Shown in pieces: positions 8,413-19,064 of a stretch of 64,000 bases of DNA; within the stretch, counting starts at the first letter, position 1, and every line of letters starts with the position of its first letter. Source of the DNA: Tretioscincus oriximinensis (Eukaryota > Chordata > Lepidosauria > Squamata > Gymnophthalmidae); NCBI GenBank assembly GCA_022410635.1, contig JAJVDF010000650.1, forward strand, positions 614,605 to 678,604. Reading direction: 5' to 3'. A program made the position numbers and the translations under genes. Below the pieces are notes generated by a model, which saw only the letters and a program-made list of their open reading frames with translations, ran no database searches and was not told where the DNA came from.

Positions 8413-11263
8413 AATGGTGCCTGGGAAATCTGTTCTGGCTATTGGGATACCTTGCAGCAAATGAAGAGTTCTACTATGAAGAACTCTAAAACTATGAAAA
8501 CAAAATAACTAAGTCCCTTTATGCACAAATCAAGTACTCCAATTTAAACTCAGCAGTCTGCATGATCTTTGTGGGACTACTGAAAATTCAGATCAAATCC
8601 ATACTAAGAACTCTAATCTGAAAGAAAGAAAGAAAGAAAGAACATGAAACAGTATTGGATCTATATGAGTGCTTTCTATTCCACATTGAAACAGCCACAG
8701 AAAGAATGGATCTGAATGAGATGCGTGTGGCTACAAGAGGTGTGTGTGCTAAATCTTCATTATAACACATGTCTCAATTTTAATGCTGTTCAACATGCTT
8801 AATTCAAATGTGCACTGCTATAGCTAATCTGCATTAAACAAATCCAGATTTGCTAATAAATTTCAGCACACTAAATCCATAAAGGGGGGAGGGTTCCTTG
8901 CCTCCGTGATTTCAGCTAAAAGTATAAATTAAAAGGTGATATGAAAGAGATTCTAGTGAGTCACTGCCACAAAAAACTTGATTTTCTGTCAAGGGGCACT
9001 TAGGCTCTGGTCATAAATGTACTTTTAAACTTTCTTCAGTTCTAAAGAATTTTAAAAAACCTGAATTAAGCTTATTTTTCAGGAATGAAGAAAGGTTACA
9101 AGAAATGTGTAACCAGGGCCAATCATTTTGACCGTTATAACTTACCTTCATTTCTGTATAAATTCTAGAAATACTTAAATGCTTCTTTCCATTAACATAT
9201 CCTATTAACTGGCACCATTTTAATTTCTCAAATCAATAGAACAAGTAATTCAAATTGAAAGGGTAAAGTTAAGCATGAATTATATGTAATTTCTGTTTAA
9301 ATAACAGTATAATGTTTTATAGCAATCCAGTTAGGAATAAGGTCCCAAGTATCTTTCTCTAGGATTTTGCTCTAGGGGTGTTTCATTCCATCTTTTGAAT
9401 TAAAAATGATTGCAGCATATTGCACAGAAAATGCATTCTGTGTTCCAAACATAACGATAAAAGCAATCACAAAGGACACAGCATATATTTCATACTACAG
9501 AACTTAGATCTACCCCAGATAAACAGTTGATAGTAGCAAGAGTATGTGACAAATTTCTCATTTTATTTGTTTAACTGCCAAGCATGCATTCATTTGTGTC
9601 TTTTTTCCTGTTTTCTGCAGAAAGGAAGAGCAGCGAACATTCTATTCAGACAGAACACTGATTAATGCTCACTTCTCTGAACAAGAGCGGGCTTCGGGAG
9701 TTGTTTATTGAAATATGTAGCTGAGTCTCAAAGCCAGAAACATTTCCCTAGGGTGCCCATTAGGTAGAAGGGCAGCACAGTTGTAAACAATCTGTTTTGT
9801 AAAGTTGAAGAATGTGATAGAAAAGACATATAAGTGGTACTTGGTAAATATTTCATATTCTTGAATGTAGCGCTTGCTGGCAGGAAGAAAACTGCAAAGC
9901 AATAATTTATAAGTACAATTGCAATTCTTAGGAAAAACAAAATCTTGGGTGAAGCAATACTGTCTCAGAAACGATGCCACTGCTACCGATGATGATTTTA
10001 TTACAATTTCTATGAAACCTTTGTTTTAATACCAAGCAAAACAAACTCCAGTTGCAGAATTTCAAAACAGGTTTTACTACCTTAAATAATTTAATGTCAT
10101 CGGGAAACTTATTTAAGTGCTTATCCCTAGATCATTTAGGAAGTACCTTAAGACCACAGGTACTGAACCTTGGGAGTCCATTTATTGTTTAACTACAGGC
10201 TTTTTGTTTACTTCAAAAACTTTGGATTGTCATGGAACTATTTCTTGCCTCCAAGAAACTGAATTAAGAATGCAAAACAAATGATCTTGAACTGGTTTGT
10301 TAACAGCCATTGAAGTTAAGAAGTCTGTGAATCTAGATAATGTAAACCATTTGGCACATTTTAGTCGTTTTATATTTCAGATTATAAATTATTAAATGTT
10401 TATATATTGCTATTATATATCACGAGCATAGATACCAAAGGGCAAATTGGGGCAGTGGCCTGGGATCCCCAGAGTCAGAGGTCGCTGGGGGTCTGGCCAT
10501 TTGTAAAATAAAAATTGAACCATTTAAATTTTCAAGCTCCCAGGGCCCCACTTCTTTTATCTTCCCCGGTGTCCCCAAGAGTCTAACTTCATCATCATTA
10601 TATATTGCCTTTCTTCTGTTTACTATAATCACTTTACAACAAATATATTAATTGATTATCACACACTACTCAATACCTGTTTTGAAAGTTGAAGATCTGT
10701 AAAGAAAGTTGGCCTAGAAACCACCTTCTACCTGCTATCAGATGCCATAGCTTTTTTTTTAACTTCTCACCACACACGGAGGTAAAGGCTTCAGTAGCTA
10801 CTAATATGCATCGATATTCCTCCAGATTGAAGAAATGGACCAGTTTCCACTAAATGCCTTTTGCAGTGAGTTGACAGTGGTTGGAAATTTTACAATCTCT
10901 TTCTGCTTGAGAATGCCCAGNTGCAATTGGTAGGACACATTCATAAGAGGAGCCATGTTAAATTGGAGCACAATCCAGTAGTCCAGCATTCCATCTTATA
11001 CAGTTTTTATAATGAGGGTGAGGTACATACTCAAAATGCCTTTTGACTGGAATTTTAAGCTAATTCCCCAGTCATCTTCTGCCCATACAACTAAGAACAA
11101 AGGCATGTTCTTTAAGACATCATATATATTGCTAGGAAATGACACTAGACCAAAGGCAAGGCCGGAAACAGAAGTGAAGAGCACCATTATCATGAGTGTA
11201 TTTGGAAGGAAAAGTGACTGTTCGATTTACCTTGTGCTCACCTTGCTTCTATATTCACTTTGA
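8413..11263. other. AT-rich non-coding DNA
   Basis: Contains a short (GAAA)n run at about 8619-8641 and a G/C-richer patch at 10430-10600 that I could not assign. No coding sequence is supported; the short frames lack motifs. Confidence 0.5.
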
Positions 11264-11456
11264 TAGGCTGACCAGATGACCCCTTTTGGGTTGCTTGAAA
11301 ACCCGGTTTGGGGGTGCCTCCTGTTTTTTGCTGAGGAAACTTTTTTTCAAAAAAAGATTTTTGTTTTGAATTTTTTTCATCAACAAAACCTGAGAGGCAC
11401 CCCAAAACCGGGTTTTCAACACACACACCCCAAAAAGGGGTCATCTGGTCCGCCTA
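11264..11456. mobile_element. Palindromic MITE family M, copy 1
   Basis: The terminal inverted repeats are TAGGCTGACCAGATGACC on the left and GGTCATCTGGTCCGCCTA on the right. Inner arms pair as AAAACCCGGTTTGGGGGTGCC with GGCACCCCAAAACCGGGTTTT, and A/T-rich sequence fills the middle. At about 193 bp it has no coding capacity. Flanks do not show an obvious duplication in this copy. Three further copies lie at 28866, 46768 and 62473; copies 3 and 4 show hAT-like target duplications. Confidence 0.85.
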
Positions 11457-12479
11457 TGGATTTGGCACTGAATAGGCCTGCAATATGGTGTACCTAACAA
11501 TCTCAACTCTGTTAGGTGCTCCATAGGGGATTTCAGTTGATGTATAAGAAATCACACAAAACTGACATTTTCTCCCTTTAGAATCATTTCTGCCCTCATG
11601 TGCATATAACTGTACTTGTTCTATCCTTAGTGGATTAACGGTACTATATCATTGTAATGAGATGTCAAAAATCTTAATTTAATTATCAAACCATTTTGGT
11701 GTGTGATACACTCAATCAGAACATTAATATTGACACAGATGGTTACAAACTTTACCAAATATGCAGATATATCCATGAATACATATATATGTTGCAGATG
11801 CACACAGAGTTGGCTATATATGTTAATCTCGTGTATTCATTAAATGCAAAGCTTATTTCAAATGGTTACTTCAGCTGTACAAATAAATTGCAGCTTTGGC
11901 ATAAATGTGGACAAGAAAATATGCAAGTAGCTGTATCCAAAGTGAAAACTCTAATTCATGCTGGATTAAGATTCACTATGGCACAAATATTAGGGAATTA
12001 GTTATAATATCCATGACATTAAGTTAAATTAACCAGAGATGAAATAACACCCATGGGAGCTATCAAAATCCTGTGTAGCAGGCTATTACATTATAAGCTA
12101 TCCAGACTGCTTATAGCTCAAAGGAGTGGGAAAGAGAAATTACTAGAGCCTTTTAATCTACGGTAAATAACTATTGGCAATCCAGTTTACATTCACTGTG
12201 TGCATAATGCTCCTGATGCTGCCTATGGAAAGCAGAACACATAAAATATAGGTGGAGGGCATTGAGACAAGACAGCTTTGACCCACTGCTATTTGTGTTC
12301 ACAGGACAAGCACAGAAAAAGGTTATTCTTGTGCTAAAATCTTGGATCAGAAATTCCTTTATGTCAGTCACTTGCACATGATTTCTGTTATGTGCAGAGC
12401 ATTTCAGCTGTGGATCTGGGGTTTGGGAAGCATGTTTGGTGAATGCAGGACATAGGTAAAAAGAGATCAAATAATACAA
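11457..12479. other. AT-rich non-coding DNA
   Basis: Nothing was recognised. An open frame at 11696-12001 (101 codons) shows no family motif and no start context that would support a gene. Confidence 0.5.
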
Positions 12480-12560
12480 AGAATACAAAAAAGTAAGCAG
12501 GGGATTGTGCCCGATGCCCCTGGAGGTCCCTTCCAACCCTATGATAGATGGTTCTTAAAT
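12480..12560 (+). mobile_element. CR1 3' end fragment
   Basis: GCAGGGGATTGTGCCCGATG, then CCTGGAGGTCCCTTCCAACC and CTATGATAGATGG, matches the 3' untranslated end of the reptilian CR1 subfamily better preserved at 44.3 and 47.0 kb. Only the last 60-80 bp remain. Confidence 0.75.
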
Positions 12561-13540
12561 GTATCAAATCTAAAAGTATATTTCAAATAATGGAAAGACG
12601 CTGCTCTAATCAATCATTTCATTTGTAGTGGGGAACAGGAAAAAATAAGAATGTAAACTATTACTAATCATTTTCTTTGTATTTAACGCTACAAAATATA
12701 TAATGGCACCATTATAACATTTATTTCAATTTGGGTATAGTGGACAGCTAAAGCTCTTATAGATGGTGCAATGAGATAAGAGAGAATGCAGGAAAATCTA
12801 TTAATTGGTAAAAATTCTGTTTCACAAGAGAATTTTGGGAAGAGTTCATTCTTAAGAAGACTTTTTTCTTTACTAACTGTGTGTTAAACAGTCTGCCAAA
12901 TACCAATTTTACTTCCCTTCCCATTCACCTCCAACTGAAAATGAATTGTCTGGGAATCTCCTAAGGGCAAGAGAGTGGTAGGTTTGCAAACACGCCTCTT
13001 TAAGAAGTGGATAGCATCTGTGAGTCATTGACAATATGGATAGCTTTTTATTGTAGAGGAGTATATTACATTATATTATCTTTTGTTGTCAAGACTAACC
13101 CTACATGTGTTCCCCAAAAGAATACAACCTTGGACATGTCTCTAGCATGCATGATCCACAGCTAGGGCAAGCCACTGACAATGGCCATTATGGCAGACAG
13201 CAAAGGTCTTCAGAAAGACATCTTCCAGCTTTTCTACACTATTATTTCACAATAACAAGTGCTTATTATAAAAATTTTGATGCCCATGAACTTCACAGAC
13301 CTGATAGTAGAAGCAGCAGCAGCAGTCCAGATGTGAAAAAACTGTAATGGAGCTGTTCTGCTTTTGGCAGAGCCTGCTGGGAAGTATAGTCCAGACATTA
13401 GGCAGCCTCTTTTGCCCAGCCTGTGTGGGGCACTACTGTACAGACCAAAATCTTCCAGTCTGAACTGCAGCTACACCTGGGAGAAACCTCTTTAGCCCCA
13501 TCCACAGGAAACATTTTTGCTGCTTACAGATAGGACAGAA
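12561..13540. other. Non-coding DNA, includes TGCTGGGAAGTATAGTC site
   Basis: Near 13371 the sequence TGCTGGGAAGTATAGTCC resembles the TGGGA-N-TTGTAGTC module (ZNF143/STAF-type motif, also common within reptile repeats). A related site, TGCTGGGACTTGTAGTC, occurs near 31963. No gene is supported. Confidence 0.4.
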
Positions 13541-14105
13541 CCTAAGAACCTAAGGAACCCAAGGAAGAAAGAAGGATAGCAGAAGTAAGGATGGGTAGGA
13601 AGGAAATAATATCAATAAGGAGGGAGGGAGGAGTGAAATAAATAAGGAAGAAAGAACTACACAAAGAAAGTAGGGTTAGAGTTACAATTAAGGTTGGGTG
13701 GATGCAAAAAGAGAAAGACAGAGAAATAAAAACAGAAAGAGAGAGAAGAAGATAGGGAATTTTAAAGGGTAAAAAGAAACAGCAAGCAAAGGTTAAATCC
13801 ATAAATATCCCAGCAGCCTCCAGAGACCAAAATCCTGGGTTGGAAACTGGCTAAAGGTAAGTAAACAGAGGGAAGTAATAAATTGACAGTTCCCTTGGTG
13901 GAAACTTGTGAGAAGTAAAATACCCTAGTGTTCAGAACTGGGACCACTACTGGGAGGGAAAGAAAAGGAAGCAATGGAATAGAAGGGAATGGATGAAAGA
14001 TGGAAGGAATGAAAGGAAGGAAGATAAAGAAGGAAAAAACAAAGAAGGAAAAGAAGAAGGAAGGCAAGGAAAACAAAGAAAAAAGGAACAAAACAAAGAG
14101 GGATG
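13541..14105 (+). repeat. Purine-rich tract, about 560 bp
   Basis: Strong strand asymmetry. The plus strand is mostly A and G (AAGGAAGAAAG, GGAGGGAGG, AAAGAAGGAA), with a mixed-sequence stretch at about 13790-13930. Minus-strand frames rich in Phe, Leu and Ser are composition artefacts. Confidence 0.8.
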
Positions 14106-14499
14106 TTGCATTACCATAATGCAATGGGCTATTTCCACTGGTACTAATAGTTATAATTTTATGATAGAGAGGCTTCTATTTAATTTATGTTAATTTTTAC
14201 CTGCAAATAAGTGCATCATAGCTAATCTGGTGTGCTCTAGATTGCTTCAATTTGATTTGAATTTAATTGGCATTAGTGAACAACTACTGAGTAAGTTACA
14301 TTTAAATCATGTGAATCAGCTATAAACTGCAAATTAACCAACTGTTTGCAGCTTCAAAGCAGAGATGTTCCAGTTCAAGTGTCAACAGAATCTAACAGAG
14401 CACTCTGATTCCAGTATTATGCATTCAAATGCAATGTTCACTCATCTTGTACCTAATATTCTGTGGGTATATTTATATTAGTTCAGAATGTAAAGAGGT
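14106..14499. other. Repeat-poor AT-rich DNA, possible conserved non-coding element
   Basis: No repeat signature. Around 14200-14350 there is dense TAAT/ATTA-containing sequence without simple-repeat character, the sort of composition seen in vertebrate enhancers. Evolutionary conservation cannot be judged here. Confidence 0.25.
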
Positions 14500-14800
14500 A
14501 ATAGTAAGAGGAACCCTTCTGAAAGAAGCCACAGTTCATCTATGGAGTCCAGCATCCTGTTTTCTTCATAAATTGCTTCTGAGCATCCTCAAGAAAAAGG
14601 CAAACACTTCGCCTGCTCTCTACTCCTTGCCAAGTANTCTCTTAATGGCTGCCTATCTCTCCAGCCTAGAGGCAGTTCCACTTCAGTAACCATTGATATA
14701 TTTGGCTCCATGAACTTTCTTAAAGCTATCCAAACTGGCTGCTGACCATCAGCATTTCTATCCTTACCAGATGCACCCAGGAGGAAAAGACCACGCAGCT
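14500..14800 (-). mobile_element. Old CR1-like 3' region
   Basis: Read on the minus strand, the segment carries the CR1 tail order. The sequence ATGGAGTCCAGCATCCTG (plus-strand form) and the AAGCTATCCAAACTGGCTGC block correspond to the GTCCAGCATTCTGT and AAGCTATCCAAACTGTTAGC blocks of the copy at 15.4-15.9 kb. It is divergent and its limits are approximate. Confidence 0.5.
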
Positions 14801-15384
14801 TAATTTCATGCAACAAAAAAAAAATCATTCAGTTATGGCTTTGTGCAAAAAAAAATATATCAAAGTACAAACTGCATATATTTTGGACACTTATAAGTTA
14901 AATGCACATTTCTAGTGCTTTTCATTCAGACAGATAAAATGCACTATCCCATTTCTTTATTTTTTTTTCAATTTACTTTCCCATAAATGTATATACATTT
15001 CCCATTAAAAGTGTGTCTCAAAAACTAGTTAAATGACTCATACAGCCTGGAGTTGCTTTCCTATCTGCAATCAAGGTCATTATGAATGAATTCTTCCTCT
15101 AAGCATAATAATCAGCCTTGTGGGATTACTGGAGTCACTGTGTAATGTAATGTCCTTCTGCATTATGTCATTTGCATCAGCTAATCTGGCATGTTATTCC
15201 AGGATGGAATGACAGTTTAGTACCAATACGGCAACCACATGAAAAAGAGTTGGTGCTAAAACAAAATTCAAAGCTTATTGAACACAACACTCATGAAAAT
15301 ACATGAAAAAGAAGCATTCCACTTCACCTAGTTCATTTATTGTGATGTTATTATCTTTGACCCACGATTATGTACAATTCAGTG
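14801..15384. other. Repeat-poor non-coding DNA, possible conserved element
   Basis: No repeats were recognised. Segment 15025-15200 contains ATGACTCA, TCATTATGAATGAATTC and an octamer-like ATTTGCAT, which are transcription-factor-like words. Conservation is untested. Confidence 0.25.
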
Positions 15385-15389
15385 CAAAC

Positions 15390-15910
15390 ACATGTTTAGA
15401 AGTCTAGAACATAAGAAGAGCCATACTGGATCGGGCCAGATCCCATCTAGTTCAGCATTCTGTCTCACACAGAGGCACCTGGACAGTTCAAAGAGAGGAA
15501 AGCAAAATATGCCCCTGTTCATGACTCCCTGTAAATGGCACTTTAGGAGCACTTCCTGTTGCTCCATCCCAGAGGCAGCATCCAGACATCCATCGTAATA
15601 CACATTTATACCCTTGGTGTCCATAAAACAGTCTANTCCTGACTNGAAGCTATCCAAACTGTTAGCTACCACTACCTCTTCAGGAAGTAAATTCCACAGG
15701 CCGATGACCCTCTGGGTGAAAAAAATACTTTCCTTTGTCTATTCTCACTTTTCTGTCCATCAGTTTCAAGGAGTGCCCTTTGGTCCTAGTGTTGTGTGAT
15801 AGAGAAAACATTTTTTCTCTATTCACCCTATCCATCCCATGCATGATTTTGTACACTTCATTCAGATCACCTCTCAAACGTCACCTTTCAAGGCTGAAGT
15901 GGCCCGGACA
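15390..15910 (-). mobile_element. CR1 LINE 3' fragment, subfamily B
   Basis: The minus strand encodes the decayed C-terminus of CR1 ORF2 (GDLNEVYKIMHGMDRVNREK, then MFSLSHNTRTKGHSLKLMD, VIGLWNLLPEEV-type and NSLDSF blocks), followed by the 3' untranslated region. The CR1 end reads on the plus strand as GAACATAAGAAGAGCCATAC. Frames at 15379-15672 and 15680-15877 are pieces of it. Two Ns interrupt the sequence. The 5' end fades near 15910. Confidence 0.85.
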
Positions 15911-16344
15911 TGTCATGATAGGTCTAGANGTGGCAGGCTTGCAATGAGATCCGGGGTGAGTGGAGGCTCCTGGGCTTAGGGATTGCTATTCTAGGGGGTG
16001 GTGTATGAGCTGTACTGTGTTCTATTTATTTTCAAGTACCTTTACCGTGTTTTGTGTAACAATAAACCTGTGTATAAAATCTTCACTCCCCTGTGTGTGG
16101 GGAATAGTGGGCCTTCCCTATGCTTGGCAGCACAGGAGAGGGAAGTGCCCTGTAGCTGCTTGAGCCCTGTGTTGGATCCTTGCAGCTTAGGTTGGTTTCA
16201 GCGGCATGAGGCCAGCTGGGCAACCTGCAGTTTTGAGCAGCGTCCAGGCTCCTCCAGGTGCTGAGGTACCACTCCAGGCCCCTCCAGGTGCTCAGGCCTG
16301 GGGTAGGGTGGATGCCCCAACTAGGGTTTGGCTTTATGAAAGCC
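15911..16344 (+). other. GC-richer segment with a polyadenylation-like site
   Basis: AATAAA near 16060 is followed about 25-45 bp later by GT-rich CCTGTGTGTGGGGAATAGTG, a plausible poly(A) signal with downstream element. The segment could be an LTR or other retroelement 3' end lying between two CR1 pieces. No LTR partner was found. Confidence 0.25.
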
Positions 16345-16525
16345 AGGTGTATGAATAGCTACTTGGATGGATGTCTTGAGACCGCCTTTGGGTTGGTGCA
16401 ACAAGCAGAGAATCCAGAACATGCAAAGGTTTATCTTCTTCTGCTTGAGAGTGCCCAGTTGTATGGGACAGAATACTGGACTAGATGGGCCATGGTTTAA
16501 TTCAGCAAGGCTCTTCTTACCATCT
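16345..16525 (+). mobile_element. CR1 3' end fragment, subfamily B
   Basis: The order ATGGATGTCTTGAGACCGCC, TTGGTGCAACAAGCAGA, GAGAGTGCCCAGTTGTATGG, CAGAATACTGGACTAGATGG and CAAGGCTCTTCTTAC matches the subfamily B 3' tail ending at 42860 and 52610. Confidence 0.75.
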
Positions 16526-17835
16526 CTTTACACCTTGAATAACTAATAGTTTCTTGGTGAGCATCCATAGTTTCCTCTCATTTGCCTGCCTCATTTACAG
16601 AAAAAAACCAAAAGATTCAGATTCTCTTGTCTATGAAAGGTTTCTTTCTCTAACCCACTAATCAATACATATTCTTGTCTCCAAACTTCAGATGTGGATT
16701 TTGTTGATTTGTGCAATATCCAAGCATAATGTTCTATTTATTTCTTTATTCTTTCATACGCTGGGTAGGTGGATATAGGTAAAGTTCTAAGAGTCTTTTT
16801 TAAGGATCTTTACTGAAAGAATGCTCAGGCTAAGACTGAAATGTGTTGCCTATGTGGTAATTACATGGTAAGCTTAACTACCTACACAATACTCTGTCCC
16901 TCAACTGTCCCGTGCTTCCTAAACTGCAGGCAGTTTGGAAAGTCCTAATGAGGTATAGTTTTTGTAGCATTTAATTCAAAGGATTTTTGATCTATCTTGT
17001 TATTAGAATGTGATGAAGAGGATAGTTTTTGTTGCTGAGAGTTAAATATAAAGTTTGGTATAGTATTGTAACAAAAACAAAACCCTCCTTACTGAACGCT
17101 GTCAGTATTATTCCCATTTTCTATTTTCCTTTCCATCCCTTCAACTTTATGTCCTGACTGAATACAAATGAGTCTCTAATTGCCAGTCCTGAAGGGTAAA
17201 GTAGCAGATTATTTAAATCAAGCTTGTTTCTCTCACCTCATTACCTCCCATTTCTCTACTCCTCTGTCTTGCTTGGCTTAAACAAATGTAATTGTCATTG
17301 TTTGCTGTGGCAAGGGATGGACTTTTTTCTTTTCTTTTTCTCCTCTGCACCTTTAACATTGTGTTTTCAAATATTTATGAAAATGCACACCGGGGAGTAA
17401 AATGATACACTGTGAGCATCATTCCCCATATTAGTAAAATGGGTAGATGTACTGGTGTCAAAACATAGGAGAGAAGGGTTAGAGCTGGAGGCAATCACTA
17501 CACATCAGAGGAACCCCAGAGATTTGCCAGATAATGCTGTTTTAATCCCTTCTCAATATATTGCAAACTTTAAGCTGCCACTATGAAATAACATAATACC
17601 ACCATCTGTTAGGAGAACAAAGCACATGTCCACAGTTGAGTCTATTTAAAGCAGAGGAATAAAATTACAAAGGAAAAAATGTTTAAAATTTTGTTTTCTT
17701 ACTACAGTTCTAATTCTGATGGAGAGGGTCCATGGCTAGAGTTCTCTCTCCGTCAGCCATCTTCCATCAGGAAAGGGGCACTGCTAACTGTAAACACATA
17801 GTCTAAAATGAACTTAGAAAACATTTTCCTTGTTA
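16526..17835. other. AT-rich non-coding DNA
   Basis: No coding frame or repeat was identified. Confidence 0.5.
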
Positions 17836-18008
17836 GATACATACATACATACATACATACATACATACATACATACATACATACATGCATGCATGCATGC
17901 ATGCATGCATGCATGCATGCATAATACATACATACATACATACATACATACATACATACATACATACATACATACATACATACATACATACATACATACA
18001 TACATACA
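17836..18008. repeat. Compound tetranucleotide array (ACAT)n-(GCAT)n-(ACAT)n
   Basis: About 12 ACAT-type units, then about nine GCAT units at 17885-17922, then about 20 more ACAT-type units after a short AATA break. The GCAT block is self-complementary. All frames of both strands read through as Met-Tyr-Val-Cys or Ile-His-Thr-Tyr repeats; none is a gene. Confidence 0.97.
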
Positions 18009-18204
18009 AACAGTTAAATAATAAGCCTTCTTCATGTTTCCACACCATTGCTCTTCCTTTGTCTCAGAGTCTGGCAATGCTTTCCTGACAAGTACTTGCC
18101 ACATGGATTGGCATCTTCTCTCTCTGACTTTCAGAAGGTTTACTCAGTTGTTTGCCATCAGCCTTTGTTCCAGTACTGTGATTGACTACAGTTTCTTTTC
18201 CAAT
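18009..18204. other. Non-coding DNA
   Basis: Short unassigned segment between the tetranucleotide array and a LINE tail. Confidence 0.4.
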
Positions 18205-18290
18205 NCTATTTGTTTGTTTGTTTGNATTTCTACACCACCGTATAACGAAAGATCTCAAGGTGATTCACAATGAAAACAGAAGGTATTTTA
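18205..18290 (-). mobile_element. L2-like LINE 3' tail fragment
   Basis: (TTTG)n is followed by ATTTCTACACCACC and ATCTCAAGGTGATTCACAAT. This matches the general TTTATTT, ATCCCGCCC, CTCAGGGCGGCTTACAA pattern of the tail of the LINE at 18.9 kb, read from the complementary strand. Confidence 0.6.
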
Positions 18291-18479
18291 AAATCACCTG
18301 AAAGTAGGGAAGGGATTGNTGTTTGTTCAACCAAAGGGCAGCTTGAAGAAGTGCTATACAAATAAGGACTACCATTTTGCCAGAGGTTCAACAGCTGTGG
18401 GGACTGTGAATGTTCAATTGTCTTACAATGCTCTGCAGTTTACCCCATTCCACCCTTGTTCTTTTGTCATTGACACCTG

Positions 18480-18600
18480 TTCAGTGTCTTAATAGCAGGC
18501 ACGAATGGTTCAGTCATANAGGAAACTGTCTCTCATCTGGGAGATGGGGTTTCGAAGCCCTGTGTCAGGCGTGGGGAGGGGTGAGCACCTTCAACTAGCC
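18480..18600 (+). other. Possible tRNA-derived SINE head (weak)
   Basis: ATGGTTCAGTCATA resembles a box A, and GGTTTCGAAGCCC resembles a box B (GGTTCGAANCC), about 40 bp later. There is no credible cloverleaf. This could be a SINE remnant or chance. Confidence 0.25.
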
Positions 18601-18692
18601 TGTAGTTCTAGCCAACCCAGCTATTCGAAAGCATGAATTGCAAGAAATTGCAACTGACTGCAAGTAAATAAATAGAAACCACCACAGCATTC

Positions 18693-18783
18693 ATTTTCTT
18701 TTTCCTTTTCCTCTTTTTCTTTTTCTTTTTCTTCTTCTTCTTCTTCCTCTTCTTCCTCTTCTTCCTCTTTTTCTTCTTCTTCA
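18693..18783. repeat. Polypyrimidine (CTT)n-rich tract
   Basis: TTTTCTTTTTC and CTTCTTCTTCCTC units. The Glu/Lys-rich minus-strand frame across it is an artefact. Confidence 0.9.
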
Positions 18784-18888
18784 CTGTTTAAACACAGCAC
18801 TAAATTTCTAGCAGAGAGTGTAGGAATAGGCAACACCCAGCATCTTCCATTTTTACTCCAGTTTTCCCTTTTTCGGCTTCTATGACAT

Positions 18889-18893
18889 CATTT

Positions 18894-18924
<31 letters not shown>

Positions 18925-18985
18925 GTACTTTTATCCCGCCCTTCACCCTAAGGTCGCAGGGCGGCTTACAACATTAAAATAGCGT
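18889..18985 (-). repeat. 3' tail of the L2-like LINE
   Basis: (TTTA)n at 18889-18922, then ACTTTTATCCCGCCCTTCAC and GTCGCAGGGCGGCTTACAAC. This is the reference for many diverged tails in the window: 18205, 23446, 27899, 39871, 51940, 53226 and 56633 on the minus strand, and 33100 and 57135 on the plus strand. Confidence 0.85.
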
Positions 18986-19064
18986 AACAGTTAAAAACAG
19001 TGACCCCCAAACCCTCCCCACCCATTCACACACNCCCCAGGCGTGAGCCCGGCCGGGAGGTCCA

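Noticed and set aside
9601..9640. A 3' splice site (TTTTCTGCAG) suggesting a host exon
   Set aside because: The following sequence has no sustained open frame with protein-like content.
12171..12536. 121-codon minus-strand frame
   Set aside because: It overlaps the CR1 tail at its start and shows no recognisable domain.
13542..14138. Phe/Leu/Ser-rich minus-strand frames resembling membrane proteins
   Set aside because: They are the complement of a purine-rich tract. The hydrophobic look comes from TTT, CTT and TCC codons.
17836..18008. CRISPR-like or spacer-repeat array
   Set aside because: There are no unique spacers; it is a simple vertebrate microsatellite.
17753..18104. Overlapping Met-Tyr-Val-Cys and Ile-His-Thr-Tyr frames on both strands
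   Set aside because: A tetranucleotide array reads as a four-residue repeat in every frame.
18480..18600. A tRNA gene
   Set aside because: Box-like motifs are present but the arms do not pair into a cloverleaf; a SINE remnant or chance is more likely.
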